The notes: a model not told the origin generated them from the letters alone. 64,000 nt of DNA from Microbacterium sp. (GCA_017306415.1 JAFKIL010000002.1:62001-126000); one strand, 5' to 3'. Positions 6,801 to 17,929 are shown, counted from the stretch's first letter. Numbers and translations are program-made.

Positions 6801-9800
6801 TCAGATCACGCCGTCGGAGAGGGTCGTCGGGTTGCCGAAGCGGTGGTTCGTGATCGACACCGCCTGCTCGCGCAGGAACGGCAGCAGCTCGACGCGCCCG
6901 GCACCCGTGGGTGCATGGTCCCACACGGCGACGTCGGGGGAGCCGTCGGTCGCCGCGCACACGGCGGCGCGGTCGCCGCCCACCAGCCGCACGCGGGACG
7001 GACGCGCCGACGGACGCTGCAGCCCGGCCAGCCACGCGGCATCCGACTCCGTCGTGACGGCGATCCCGTCGTCCCGCGCGCCCGCGACCACGGCAGCGGG
7101 GAGGTCGAACCCGGTCGAGACGGTGCACGGCGAACCGCTGCGGAGCGCGGCGGCCAGCACGCGGAGCGCGTCGGCGAGATCGGCGTCCTGCGCGATCCGG
7201 ATCTCGACCTCGACCGGGCGGTAGCGGAACACGTTGCGTTCCACCCCGAGCCCCGACACGTCGACCGCGACCCCGAACTCGTCCTGCCACGCCCGCTCGT
7301 CGGATGCCGCCGCCGCGGTCAGCCGCGCGAAGGCGACGTCGTCGAGCACCGCGCGGGCGGCGCCGAGGAGGCGCGCGGCCGGACCGCCGAGCGCACGCGG
7401 GCCCGCGTCGACAGCCGCGGCATCCGGCACCGCTGCCGCGGCCGGCACCCACGTGCCCAGCCCATACAGGTAGTTCGGGCCGCCCGCCTTGGCACCGGCA
7501 CCGACCGCCGAGCGCTTCCATCCGCCGAAGGGCTGGCGCTGGACGATGGCGCCCGTGGTGCCGCGGTTCACGTAGAGGTTGCCGGCCTCGACCCGGTCGA
7601 GCCACTGGGCGACCTCTGCGGAATCGAGCGAGTGCAGTCCTGCGGTGAGGCCGTAGTCGACGGCGTTCTGCAGCCGCAGCGCCTCATCGAGGTCCGCCGC
7701 ACGCATGATGCCGAGCACGGGCCCGAAGTACTCGGTGAGGTGGAACGGGGACCCCGGGCGCACGCCCGTCTTGATGCCCGGCGACCACAGCATCCCGCTG
7801 CCGTCGAGCTGCTTCGGCTCGACGAGCCACGACTCGCCCTCCTCCAGGCGGGTGAGGGCGTCGAGGAGCTTGCCGCTCGCGGGCTCGATGATCGGGCCGA
7901 TCTGGGTGCTCGGATCGGCGGGGTACCCGACGCGCATCGAGGTCGCGGCATCCACGAGCTGGCGCTCGAACCGCTCCGAAGCGGCCACGGAGCCGACGAG
8001 GATCGCGAGCGACGCCGCCGAGCACTTCTGGCCGGCGTGCCCGAACGCGCTCTTCACCACGTCGGATGCGGCGAGGTCGAGGTCGGCCGACGGGGTGACC
8101 ACGATCGCGTTCTTGCCGCTCGTCTCGGCGAGGAGCGGCAGGTCCGGGCGGAACGAGCGGAACAGCTGCGCGGTCTCGTACGCGCCGGTGAGGATGACGC
8201 GGTCGACGGCCGGATGCGACACGAGCCGCGTGCCGAGGTCGCGCTCGGCCACGTCGACGAGGGCGAGGAGGTCGCGCGGCACGCCGGCCTCCCACAGCGC
8301 CTCGACCATGACGGCGCCGCACCGCTGCGAGAGCTTCGCGGGCTTGATCACGACGCCCGAGCCGGCGGCCAGCGCCGCGAGCACGCCGCCGGCCGGGATC
8401 GCGACGGGGAAGTTCCACGGCGGGGTCACCACGGTGACGCGCGACGGCACGAAGACGGCGCCCGCCACGGCGTCCAGATCGCGCGCCCGCTCCGCGTAGT
8501 AGTGAGCGAAGTCGATCGCCTCGCTCACCTCGGGGTCGGACTCGGCGATCGTCTTGCGCGCCTCGTGCGCCATGATCTCGACGAGCTCGCCGCGACGGGC
8601 TGCGAGCCGCTCCCCCGCACGGTGCAGGACCGCGGCGCGCTCCGCGCCCGACCGCCGGCCCCACTCGGCACCGGCGGCGGCGGCGCCCTCGATGACGGCG
8701 TCGAGGGCGGCCGCGTCGGTCACGTGCGCCGCGCGGATGGACGCGAGCCCCAGCTCCGAGGTCGGCACCCGGCTCAGGATGCCGCGGCCCCACGCGCGAT
8801 TCGCGGCGAGCGCCGGATCGGTGTCGGGGGCGTTGCGGAAGCCGGCGGGAGCGGGCTGGGTGGGCGCGGGCCCGGCGGGAGCGGGCTCGGCCGGCTGGAC
8901 GGGAGCGGGCGCGGCCGCAGCCGCCTCCTCGGCCGTGCGGTCTTGGGTGCGGTTCGGGCGGGGGGTCGCGGCATCCGCCTCGAGGGCCGCGCGCGAGCGC
9001 TCGTACCGCTCGCGCTCGCGCGCGAACAGGTCCGGATCCTGCGCGAGCTCGAAGACGGCGGACATGAAGTTGTCCTGGCTCGCGTTCTCCTCGAGCCGGC
9101 GGATCAGGTAGGCGATCGCGACGTCGAACTCGGCGGGGTTCACGACGGGCGTGTAGAGGAGGAGGCGGCCGACGTCGCGGCGCACCGCCTCGGCCTGACC
9201 CGTCGCCATCCCGAGCAGCATCTCGAACTCGACGCCGGCGGTGACATCCCGCGCCGTCGCCAGGAGCCACGCGTGCGCGATGTCGAAGAGGTTGTGTCCG
9301 GCGACCCCGATCCGCACCGCGGCCAGGCGCTCCGGAGTCAGCGCCCACTCGAGCACGCGCTTGTAGTTCGTGTCGGAGTCCTGCTTCGTCCCGTAGGTCG
9401 CGAGCGGCCAGTCGTGGATCGCGGCGTCCACGTGCTCCATCGCCAGGTTCGCGCCCTTCACGACGCGCACCTTGATCGGCGCCCCGCCGGCGGCCCGCCG
9501 CACGGTCGCCCACTCCTGCAGCTGCTGCATCGCGCCGAGCGCATCCGGAAGATACGTCTGCAGCACGATCCCGGCCTCGAGCGCCCGGAGCTGCGGCTGG
9601 TCGAGCAGTCGCGTGAACACCGCGATCGTCAGGTCGAGGTCGCGGTACTCCTCCATGTCGAGGTTGATGAACTTCGCGCGGCCGGATGCCTCCGCCCGCG
9701 CCGCGAGCTCGTAGAGCGGCGTGAGCGTGCCGACGACCTTCTCCACGGCCTCGTCGAACGACCACATCGACAACTGGCTGACCACGCTGGACACCTTGAT

Positions 9801-10331
9801 CGAGACGTAGTCCACGTCGTCGCGGGCGAGGAAGTCGTAGGTGCCCTGGAGGCGCCGACCGGCCTCGTGCTCGCCGAGGACAGCCTCGCCGAGGAGGTTC
9901 AGATTCAGGCGGTTGCCGCCCGCGCGGAGCCCCGTGATCGCCGGTCCGAGGCGTGCGGGCGTGGCATCCAGCACCAGGTGGCCGACCATGGAGCGCAGCA
10001 CCCGTCGCGCGATCGGGATGACGGCCCATGGAGCGACCGGGGCGAGGGCTCCGCCGATCCGGATGGCGGACCGGAGGTACCACGGCAGGAACCGCGGCGT
10101 GAGGGGGGTGAGCTCGGCGAGACGGCGGCCCGCGACCCGCAGGTCCTCGGGGCGCATCACCCCGTCGACGAACCCGACCGTGAAGGTGAGGCCGTGGGGA
10201 TCCTTGAGCACCTCGGCGAGCCGCTGCGCGGCGGGATCGACGCGGTGCGTCGAGCTTTCCTCCAGCCATCGTCGGACGAGGGCGACGACCTCCGCGGTGG
10301 GCGGGGCGGTGACGAGGGGGGCGGTCGACAT
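6801..10331 (-). CDS. putA: Bifunctional proline dehydrogenase / L-glutamate gamma-semialdehyde dehydrogenase
   Basis: 1176 aa. It oxidises proline to P5C (FAD) and then to glutamate (NAD). Residues 1 to about 430 form the PRODH barrel (VEFEMLLGMATGQAEAVRRD, YTPVVNPAEFDVAIAYLIRR). A Pro/Ala-rich linker (about 450-500) leads to the aldehyde dehydrogenase domain with AETSGKNAIVV (Glu) and GHAGQKCSAASLAI (catalytic Cys). About 200 further residues form a C-terminal extension. There is no N-terminal ribbon-helix-helix, so unlike E. coli PutA it is not itself a repressor. AGGAGC precedes ATG 10331. The promoter lies in the 231-bp gap shared with a divergent nitroreductase. Confidence 0.95.
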   Translation of the reverse strand: MSTAPLVTAPPTAEVVALVRRWLEESSTHRVDPAAQRLAEVLKDPHGLTFTVGFVDGVMRPEDLRVAGRRLAELTPLTPRFLPWYLRSAIRIGGALAPVAPWAVIPIARRVLRSMVGHLVLDATPARLGPAITGLRAGGNRLNLNLLGEAVLGEHEAGRRLQGTYDFLARDDVDYVSIKVSSVVSQLSMWSFDEAVEKVVGTLTPLYELAARAEASGRAKFINLDMEEYRDLDLTIAVFTRLLDQPQLRALEAGIVLQTYLPDALGAMQQLQEWATVRRAAGGAPIKVRVVKGANLAMEHVDAAIHDWPLATYGTKQDSDTNYKRVLEWALTPERLAAVRIGVAGHNLFDIAHAWLLATARDVTAGVEFEMLLGMATGQAEAVRRDVGRLLLYTPVVNPAEFDVAIAYLIRRLEENASQDNFMSAVFELAQDPDLFARERERYERSRAALEADAATPRPNRTQDRTAEEAAAAAPAPVQPAEPAPAGPAPTQPAPAGFRNAPDTDPALAANRAWGRGILSRVPTSELGLASIRAAHVTDAAALDAVIEGAAAAGAEWGRRSGAERAAVLHRAGERLAARRGELVEIMAHEARKTIAESDPEVSEAIDFAHYYAERARDLDAVAGAVFVPSRVTVVTPPWNFPVAIPAGGVLAALAAGSGVVIKPAKLSQRCGAVMVEALWEAGVPRDLLALVDVAERDLGTRLVSHPAVDRVILTGAYETAQLFRSFRPDLPLLAETSGKNAIVVTPSADLDLAASDVVKSAFGHAGQKCSAASLAILVGSVAASERFERQLVDAATSMRVGYPADPSTQIGPIIEPASGKLLDALTRLEEGESWLVEPKQLDGSGMLWSPGIKTGVRPGSPFHLTEYFGPVLGIMRAADLDEALRLQNAVDYGLTAGLHSLDSAEVAQWLDRVEAGNLYVNRGTTGAIVQRQPFGGWKRSAVGAGAKAGGPNYLYGLGTWVPAAAAVPDAAAVDAGPRALGGPAARLLGAARAVLDDVAFARLTAAAASDERAWQDEFGVAVDVSGLGVERNVFRYRPVEVEIRIAQDADLADALRVLAAALRSGSPCTVSTGFDLPAAVVAGARDDGIAVTTESDAAWLAGLQRPSARPSRVRLVGGDRAAVCAATDGSPDVAVWDHAPTGAGRVELLPFLREQAVSITNHRFGNPTTLSDGVI

Positions 10332-10431
10332 TCCGAGCTCCTGTGCGTAGCGGATCTGCCGCGCCGCGACGGGGCGCGCACCTCCAGCGTCGTCCCCGGG
10401 AGTCGTTTCGTCTAGCGAACGTCATCGAGCT

Positions 10432-10458
10432 GGAACGTTCGGTTTCTTCGAACATTCC
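10432..10458. promoter_or_regulatory. 27-bp inverted repeat between putA and the nitroreductase gene
   Basis: Arms GGAACGTTCG and CGAACATTCC (10 bases each, one mismatch) around a 7-base spacer. It lies about 100 bp from both divergent start codons in an otherwise unremarkable 231-bp gap. The shape suits a dimeric regulator of one or both genes. It is not a canonical SOS box, because the spacing is wrong. Confidence 0.45.
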
Positions 10459-10562
10459 CGCTCGATGGGATTTCCGCTCTCCGGCGGGAACAGGAGCGGC
10501 GTCCATTCGGTTGCATGGATCGGGCCGACGGTGTCCCGCACCCGCACACCTGAGGAGCCGAA

Positions 10563-11147
10563 ATGTCCCCGATTCTCGACCGCACCGCTGTCACCGACGC
10601 GCCAATCCTCGACGTCCTCGCCGAACGCTGGAGCACCCGCATCTTCGATGCCGAGGCGATCCTCGACGAGGCCGCGCTCGCGAGCGCCCTCGAGGCGGCC
10701 CGCTGGGCACCGTCCGCGTCGAACACCCAGCCGACGCGCTTCATCGTCGCGCGGCGCGGGACCGACGCGCACGCCGCCGTCTTCGGCGCCTTGATGGGCT
10801 TCAACCAGGCGTGGGCGGGCGACGCGTCGGCGCTCGTCGTCGTCCTCGCCGAGACCGAGACCGCGGACGGCACCGCGCAGCCGTGGGCGCTGTACGACGC
10901 CGGTCAGGCCGCCGCGCACTTCACCGTCCAGGCTCACGCCGACGGACTGTTCACGCACCAGATGGGCGGGTTCCTGCCCGACGCCGTCCGCGACGCCTTC
11001 GAGATCGACGCGCGTCTCCGGCCCCTCACCGTGATCGCGGTGGGCACGCTCGGCGACCCCGAGCGGGCACCCGAGGCGCTGCGCGAGCGCGAGAACCTTC
11101 CGCGCACCCGTCGCCCCGTCGCGGAGACCGTCATCGTCGACGACTGA
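10563..11147 (+). CDS. Nitroreductase family protein (FMN oxidoreductase)
   Basis: 194 aa. The N-terminus has the nitroreductase hallmark RWSTRIFDAEAILDEA, then AARWAPSASNTQPTRFIVAR (residues about 42-62), the FMN phosphate-binding region. The C-terminal VIAVGTLGDPERAPEALRER is the family's last strand and tail. It probably uses NAD(P)H to reduce nitro, quinone or ene substrates in the cytoplasm. GAGGAG at about 10552 precedes ATG 10563. It is divergent from putA, with no evident functional link. Confidence 0.88.
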   Translation: MSPILDRTAVTDAPILDVLAERWSTRIFDAEAILDEAALASALEAARWAPSASNTQPTRFIVARRGTDAHAAVFGALMGFNQAWAGDASALVVVLAETETADGTAQPWALYDAGQAAAHFTVQAHADGLFTHQMGGFLPDAVRDAFEIDARLRPLTVIAVGTLGDPERAPEALRERENLPRTRRPVAETVIVDD

Positions 11148-11243
11148 GTGCTGCTGGCGGGCCCGGCCCGGCGATCGCGCGCGGGCGAGCGAGCGAGCGA
11201 GCGCGGCCGAAACGGTACCGGCTCGGTCGCCGACCGGGGTGCG

Positions 11244-11321
11244 CGTCGGAAAAGCAGGCCGAACCGGCCTCGGCCGACGGTCCCGAGTCATCCCGAGTCG
11301 ATTCAGCCTGCTTTTCCGACG
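11244..11321. repeat. Long inverted repeat (78 bp), possible bidirectional terminator
   Basis: Perfect 16-base arms CGTCGGAAAAGCAGGC (11244-11259) and GCCTGCTTTTCCGACG (11306-11321) with a 46-base middle. It lies between convergent nitroreductase and clpB genes, so a two-way terminator is plausible. The loop is far longer than in ordinary intrinsic terminators, and the only T-tract is inside the stem. Confidence 0.6.
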
Positions 11322-11336
11322 GACGCGCCGTCCGAC

Positions 11337-13550
<2,214 letters not shown>

Positions 13551-13580
13551 TCGTTCTCCTGAAATCCGTGGGACTCAAAA

Positions 13581-13601
13581 CTTGAGTCGGTGTGGCTCAA
13601 G
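13581..13601. promoter_or_regulatory. HAIR operator (HspR binding site) of clpB
   Basis: CTTGAGT, 7 bases, GCTCAAG: a near-perfect match to the actinobacterial HAIR consensus CTTGAGT-N7-ACTCAAG, 31 bp upstream of the clpB start. A second overlapping palindrome, GACTCAA-AAC-TTGAGTC, spans 13572-13588. The repressor HspR is encoded at 42606-43103 in this window. Confidence 0.88.
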
Positions 13602-13682
13602 TTTACCAGGAGGGCCCCCGCAGGGCAATGCCCGCGCCCCCACCCCCCGCCCCCACCCCTCGCCCCTCGCCGCTCCCCCACA

Positions 13683-13746
13683 CCGTTTACGGACGGAACA
13701 CGCCGCGCGAGCCGACGTTCGCGCGGCGTGTCGCGTCCGTAAACGG
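13683..13746. repeat. 64-bp palindromic intergenic element, family B copy 1
   Basis: Outer stem CCGTTTACGGACG (13683-13695) with CGTCCGTAAACGG (13734-13746), 2-base bulges on both sides, inner stem ACACGCCGCGC with GCGCGGCGTGT, and a 12-base loop. It lies downstream of the AraC-type gene. A copy of identical length and geometry is at 15004-15067. Confidence 0.8.
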
Positions 13747-13785
13747 ATTGGGCGGGAGCCCGGCGGAGCCTGCGGCGGTGGCGGG

Positions 13786-14772
13786 TCAGGCGGCGGAGAC
13801 CGCGGATGCCGCGACATCCGTGTCACGGCAGGAGAACCGCGCGCGGTACGCGGTCGGCGTCGTGCCGAGGGTCCGCGAGAAGTTCTGGCGGAGGACCGCC
13901 GCCGAGCCGAACCCGCACTCGTACGCGATGCGGTCGAGGCCGAGCTCGGTCTGCTCCAGCAGCCGCTGCGCGTGGATGAGCCGCTGCCGCCCGAGCCACG
14001 CCGCCGGCGTGGTGCCGTGATCGGCCTTGAAGCGGCGGGCGAACGTGCGGGGAGACATGTGCGCCTTGGCCGCCAGCTGCTCGACCGTGAGGTCTTCGCG
14101 CAGGTTCTGCATCATCCAGTCGGTCACCGGGGCGAGCGAGAGGGACGACACCTGCGGGAGCGGGTTGGCGATGAACTGCGCCTGGCCGCCCTCGCGCTGC
14201 GGGGGCACGACCATGCGACGGGCGATCTTGTTCGCCATCTCGGCGCCGAGCTCCTGCCGGAGCAGGTGCAACGAGGCGTCGAGCCCGGCGGCGGTGCCCG
14301 CGCTCGTGATGATGCGCCCGTCCTGCACGTACAGGACGTCGGGATCGACGTCGATCAGCGGGTACATGGACTGCATGACGTCCGCGTACATCCAGTGCGT
14401 CGTCGCCCGCCGCCCGTCGAGCACACCCGAGCCGGCCAGCACGAACGAGCCGCTGCACACGCTGAGCAGCCACGCCCCCCGGGCATCCGCGCGGCGCACG
14501 ATCTCGGCGACGCGCGGGTCGATGCGCCCCCAGCTCCGCTTCGGGATGGGCGTCAGCACGACGAGATCCGCCTCGTCGGCGAAGGCGAGGTCGGCGTCGA
14601 CGTTGATCGAGAAGCCGAGGTTGCTGGTGATCGCGCCGGGTTCCGGGGCGACGATGCGGAAGTCGAAGGGCGGGATGCCGTCGTCCGACCGGTCGAGACC
14701 GAACGCCTCGCACGCGAGCCCGAACTCGAACGGGGCGAACCCCTCCTGCACGACGACGGCGACGGTCTTCAC
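13786..14772 (-). CDS. AraC-family regulator with N-terminal DJ-1/PfpI-like domain
   Basis: 328 aa from GTG 14772, chosen for GAGGAG at about 14778-14783; an in-frame start at 14823 is possible. The N-terminal domain (about 1-185) resembles class I glutamine amidotransferases ([35 protein letters not shown] with the nucleophile-elbow-like Cys). The C-terminal AraC double helix-turn-helix (about 215-315) has [20 protein letters not shown] and [20 protein letters not shown]. This FtrA/GlxA-like arrangement is a transcriptional activator; its ligand and targets are unknown. The nearest divergent gene is a 42-aa membrane protein. Confidence 0.88.
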   Translation of the reverse strand: MKTVAVVVQEGFAPFEFGLACEAFGLDRSDDGIPPFDFRIVAPEPGAITSNLGFSINVDADLAFADEADLVVLTPIPKRSWGRIDPRVAEIVRRADARGAWLLSVCSGSFVLAGSGVLDGRRATTHWMYADVMQSMYPLIDVDPDVLYVQDGRIITSAGTAAGLDASLHLLRQELGAEMANKIARRMVVPPQREGGQAQFIANPLPQVSSLSLAPVTDWMMQNLREDLTVEQLAAKAHMSPRTFARRFKADHGTTPAAWLGRQRLIHAQRLLEQTELGLDRIAYECGFGSAAVLRQNFSRTLGTTPTAYRARFSCRDTDVAASAVSAA

Positions 14773-14859
14773 GCGGTTCTCCTCGGATGGCACTAATCCT
14801 GCGATGCGTGTCCATCCTGCCACTCGTGGCTCGATCTACACAAGCGTAGCTTTTCTGCC

Positions 14860-14988
14860 ATGTTCATGTTGATCGTTCTCGCGGCCCTCTCCGTCCTCGC
14901 GATCGGCTGGACCGTGGTCGCCCTCGTGCGCGACGGCTACCGTCCGGGCCGCACCGACTGGTCCCGCCTTCCCGACGCCCGCCCCTGA
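14860..14988 (+). CDS. Small membrane protein (42 aa)
   Basis: MFMLIVLAALSVLAIGWTVV followed by a short basic tail ending DWSRLPDARP. One transmembrane helix covers residues 1-24, with the tail probably cytoplasmic. A TAGCTT hexamer (14847-14852) lies exactly 7 bases before the ATG, as in leaderless genes elsewhere in this window, which supports expression. It is divergent from the AraC/DJ-1 regulator. Function unknown. Confidence 0.6.
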   Translation: MFMLIVLAALSVLAIGWTVVALVRDGYRPGRTDWSRLPDARP

Positions 14989-15003
14989 TCCCCCACTCCT
15001 CAT

Positions 15004-15067
15004 CCGATTACGGACGGAACACGCCGCGTGCTCACCTCGAGACGCGGCGTGTGTCGTCCGTAAACGG
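15004..15067. repeat. 64-bp palindromic intergenic element, family B copy 2
   Basis: Outer stem CCGATTACGGACG (15004-15016) with CGTCCGTAAACGG (15055-15067), one mismatch; inner stem ACACGCCGCGT with ACGCGGCGTGT; 12-base loop. The last inner base pair differs from copy 1 on both strands (C-G to T-A), a compensatory change. It lies between the convergent small membrane protein and glycosyltransferase genes. Confidence 0.8.
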
Positions 15068-15087
15068 GCGAGCGCGGACGAGCGGAC

Positions 15088-16299
15088 TCAGGGCGCGAGC
15101 ACGCGCGCGTAGACGTCGAGCATCGCGGCGGTGCGGGAGGACTGGCGGAAGCTCTCCGCGATGCCCGGATCCGGTTCCGGCGCGCGGCCGGCGTCGATGT
15201 CCGCGACGGCGGCGCGCAGCGTCGCGGCGAGCGCGGCGGTCGAGGCATCCGCGACCGGCCAGTGGCCCGACCCGAGTTCCGCCCCGATGTCGGGGTCGCT
15301 CACGATCGACGGGGTGCCGAGGGATGCCGCCTCGAACACGGTCATCCCCTGCGTCTCGAAGCCGATCGAGGTCTGCACGACCGCATCGGCGGCGGCGATC
15401 CGACGCAGCGTCTCGGCGTGCGAGAGCCGCCCGCCGAAGGTGACGGATGCCGCGGGGCGGCGCCGCTCGACGAGCCTGGCCGCCGCCCGGCGTTGCCCTC
15501 CGCCGCCGAGCACGTCGACGTCGGCGGCGACACCCGACTCCGCCACCGCGTCGAGGAACGGCAGCAGCCGCTTCTCCGGACTCATCCGCCCGAGCCAGAT
15601 CAGTCGCGCCGGTCCGGGCACGCGCTCCGTACGGGCCGCGATCGCCGCGTCGAGCAGGTCGTCGTCCATGCCGTTCCAGATCACGTCGACGCCGGCGGAA
15701 CGCCGACCGGGCACGACTCCGTGGGCGTCCAGGCGCTGCGCGAAGTGCGACGACGGTGAGGTGACCGCGTCCGCCCGGGCCGCGAAGCCGCGCAGGTAGG
15801 CCCACCCGTCGTGGCCGCGGCGCTCACCTGGGATCGCCCGCAGCATCCGCCGCTGCCATGCGTTGAGGACCCGCAGGACGAGACCCGGGAACGGCGTCGT
15901 CGCCGCGATCCCGACGTCGACGCGGTTGTGCATCGTGTGCACGACCGGGAGCCCGTGACGCGCGGCGAACCGGTGGCCCATCAGCGCGCCCCAGAAGTCG
16001 GCCTGCACGTGCACCACGTCGACCGGCGGGCGAGCCGCGAGCGCCTGGTCGATGAACCGGTCGGTGCGCCGGCCCGGCCACGTGAAGGAGTACTCGCGGT
16101 CGAACGTGATCGGCACGGAGGGGGTGTCGACGTACGCGTCGGAGCGCTCGTACTCCCGGGCCCGGGGCCCGTGCATGCGCGGCGCCACCACCGTCACCGT
16201 GTGGCCGGCGCGCTCCAGGAAGCGACGCTGCAGTCGCATCGACACCTGCGCGCCGCCGAGGGACTCGAGGTGCTGGTCGGCGAAGAACACGACGTGCAC
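15088..16299 (-). CDS. Glycosyltransferase family 4 (GT-B fold)
   Basis: 403 aa from GTG 16299, only 6 bases after the upstream glycosyltransferase ends. The N-terminal domain opens MHVVFFADQHLESLGGAQVS with the glycine-rich acceptor loop. The C-terminal domain carries LIWLGRMSPEKRLLPFLDAV (donor phosphate-binding Arg/Lys) and GFETQGMTVFEAASLGTPSI, the E-x7-E motif of retaining GT4 enzymes. Two successive GT4 genes suggest glycolipid or cell-envelope glycan assembly at the membrane, such as phosphatidylinositol mannoside-type steps. Donor and acceptor are not identified. Confidence 0.85.
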   Translation of the reverse strand: MHVVFFADQHLESLGGAQVSMRLQRRFLERAGHTVTVVAPRMHGPRAREYERSDAYVDTPSVPITFDREYSFTWPGRRTDRFIDQALAARPPVDVVHVQADFWGALMGHRFAARHGLPVVHTMHNRVDVGIAATTPFPGLVLRVLNAWQRRMLRAIPGERRGHDGWAYLRGFAARADAVTSPSSHFAQRLDAHGVVPGRRSAGVDVIWNGMDDDLLDAAIAARTERVPGPARLIWLGRMSPEKRLLPFLDAVAESGVAADVDVLGGGGQRRAAARLVERRRPAASVTFGGRLSHAETLRRIAAADAVVQTSIGFETQGMTVFEAASLGTPSIVSDPDIGAELGSGHWPVADASTAALAATLRAAVADIDAGRAPEPDPGIAESFRQSSRTAAMLDVYARVLAP

Positions 16300-16305
16300 G
16301 GGTGG

Positions 16306-17541
16306 CTACTCCGGGAGGGGCTCGCCGCGGTACAGCGCCTCGAAGGTCGAGAGCGTGCGATGGATGTCGTGCACGGTCACCCCGTCCAGGGATGCGCGCT
16401 GCATGCGCAGCCGCTCCTCGGGTGATGCGGTCAGCACCGCGGTGAGCTTCTCGGCCATCTCGTCGACGTTCCCCGGCTCGAACAGGTACCCGTTCTCGCC
16501 GTCGTGGACCAGGTGCGGCAGCGCGACGGCGTTCGCCGCGACGATCGGCAGTCCGGACGCCATCGCCTCCAGCGTCGCGATGGACTGGAGCTCGGCGATC
16601 GATGCGATTGCGAAGACGCTCGCGCGCGACAGCAGGGACCGCAGCTCCTCGTCGGAGGTGTGCCCGTGGAACGTCACGCGCTCGCCGAGGCCGAGCTGCC
16701 CGACGAGCTGGTCGAGGTTGCGCCGCTGATCGCCGCTGCCGACGATGTCGACGTGCACGTCGAGGGCGGGGTCGAGCTTTGCGACGGCCCGCAGCATCAC
16801 GTCGATGTGCTTCTCGGTGGTGAGGCGGCCGACGAACACGATGCGGTTGCCGTCGGGCGGCGTGAAGTCGGGCGTGTAGTTGGACTTGTCGATGCCGCAG
16901 CTCACCGGGATGACGCCGTGGAGGTCGATCGTCGACTCGAGGAAGTCGGCCGCCTTCCGCGTCGGCGTGGTCACCGCCCGCGCCATCTTGAGGGTTCGTT
17001 CGGCGTCTGCCCACGCGAGCTTCACGAACACCTTGTCGAGGAACGGCGGCAGCGTCGTGAAGTCGAGGATGTTCTCGGCCATCACGTGGTTGGTCGCAAC
17101 GATCGGGATGCCGCGCTTGCGCGCCTCGCGGGCGAGGCCTCGGCCGATGACGATGTGGGACTGGATGTGCACGACATCGGGCTTCACGTCGTCCAGCACG
17201 CGGCGGGCATAGCGCTTCGCCATCCAGGGCAGCACGAAGGTCAGCCAGTCGTGCGGCGGCCAGCGCCATGACGGCAGCCGGTGGACGGTCATCTGCTCGC
17301 CCTCGATCTCCTCGACGAACGTGCCGTGGTTGCGATGGCCGGCGCTCGGCGCCATCACGTGCACGTCGTGCCCACGGGCGACGAGCCCCGCGGCCAGGCG
17401 TTCGGCGAAGCGGGCCGCGCCGTTCACGTGGGGGGTGAACGTGTCGGCGCCGATCAGCACCGTGAGCGGGCGGCTCTGGGCGTCATCCGGATGCCGCGCC
17501 GGATCGGTCTGCGGAATGTCGGGGGTCTCGGGGGAAGTCAC
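16306..17541 (-). CDS. Glycosyltransferase family 4 (GT-B fold)
   Basis: 411 aa from GTG 17541, the most sensible start before LTVLIGADTFTPHVNGAARF (acceptor-domain loop). The donor-side motif is RIVFVGRLTTEKHIDVMLRA (Arg/Lys pair), and AELQSIATLEAMASGLPIVA carries the E-x7-E signature of retaining GT4 transferases. The N-terminal 30 residues are Pro/Asp-rich and disordered. It resembles the actinobacterial PimB/MgtA-like group, but I cannot assign donor or acceptor. Probably co-transcribed with the next glycosyltransferase, 6 bases downstream. Confidence 0.85.
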   Translation of the reverse strand: MTSPETPDIPQTDPARHPDDAQSRPLTVLIGADTFTPHVNGAARFAERLAAGLVARGHDVHVMAPSAGHRNHGTFVEEIEGEQMTVHRLPSWRWPPHDWLTFVLPWMAKRYARRVLDDVKPDVVHIQSHIVIGRGLAREARKRGIPIVATNHVMAENILDFTTLPPFLDKVFVKLAWADAERTLKMARAVTTPTRKAADFLESTIDLHGVIPVSCGIDKSNYTPDFTPPDGNRIVFVGRLTTEKHIDVMLRAVAKLDPALDVHVDIVGSGDQRRNLDQLVGQLGLGERVTFHGHTSDEELRSLLSRASVFAIASIAELQSIATLEAMASGLPIVAANAVALPHLVHDGENGYLFEPGNVDEMAEKLTAVLTASPEERLRMQRASLDGVTVHDIHRTLSTFEALYRGEPLPE

Positions 17542-17632
17542 GGTGGCGGTGGCTGCCTCTCTGTGCGGCGTTGCGCGGGGTCGGCGCGCGCCGTTCCTCA
17601 ACTGTACCCGAGGGCTTCCCGCATCCGCTGGA

Positions 17633-17791
17633 TCAGCGAGCCGCCGGGCCGCTCTGCTCGAAGCGCAGACGCGCGACGACCTCCTGGTCGCTCCAGTCCG
17701 GGTGGTCGCGCGCGATGTCCGCCAGCATCCGCCTCTCCGACGGATGTCGCGCATCCCAGTACCGGCGCCCCCGCCCGTCTTTCCCCAGCAT
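17633..17791 (-). CDS. Small basic protein, possibly frameshifted at its C-terminus
   Basis: 52 aa beginning MLGKDGRGRRYWDARHPSER; GAGAGGGAAG ends 2 bases before ATG 17791. The reading frame looks coding up to about 17640, ending FEQSGPAAR. The next frame then continues with a helix-like SLIQRMREALGYS and stops at 17598. A one- or two-base indel near 17640-17650 could have split a longer protein ending at 17598, or the short form may be real. I do not recognise the family. Confidence 0.45.
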   Translation of the reverse strand: MLGKDGRGRRYWDARHPSERRMLADIARDHPDWSDQEVVARLRFEQSGPAAR

Positions 17792-17929
17792 CTCTTCCCT
17801 CTCCGCGCGCCCGATCCGGACCGTCGTGCCCGTCGTGCGGCCTGCGTGCCATGTCACGCCCCCTGGTGATGACGCGGGATGGGCGCGTTTATGACGCGGA
17901 ATCCCGGATGCGCGTGCGTGCGCGCCGTC

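Noticed and set aside
6147-10415. 1422-codon plus-strand open frame opposite putA
   Set aside because: Shadow of putA; Arg/Gly/His-rich translation without recognisable domains.
10432-10458. LexA/SOS box near putA
   Set aside because: The sequence contains CGAAC and GTTCG halves, but the spacing and order do not fit the actinobacterial SOS box (TCGAAC-N4-GTTCGA).
17598-17852. 84-codon minus-strand frame starting MARRPHDGHD
   Set aside because: The first three quarters are Arg/Gly-rich out-of-frame sequence; only its last 13 residues look coding and were treated as a possible frameshift tail.
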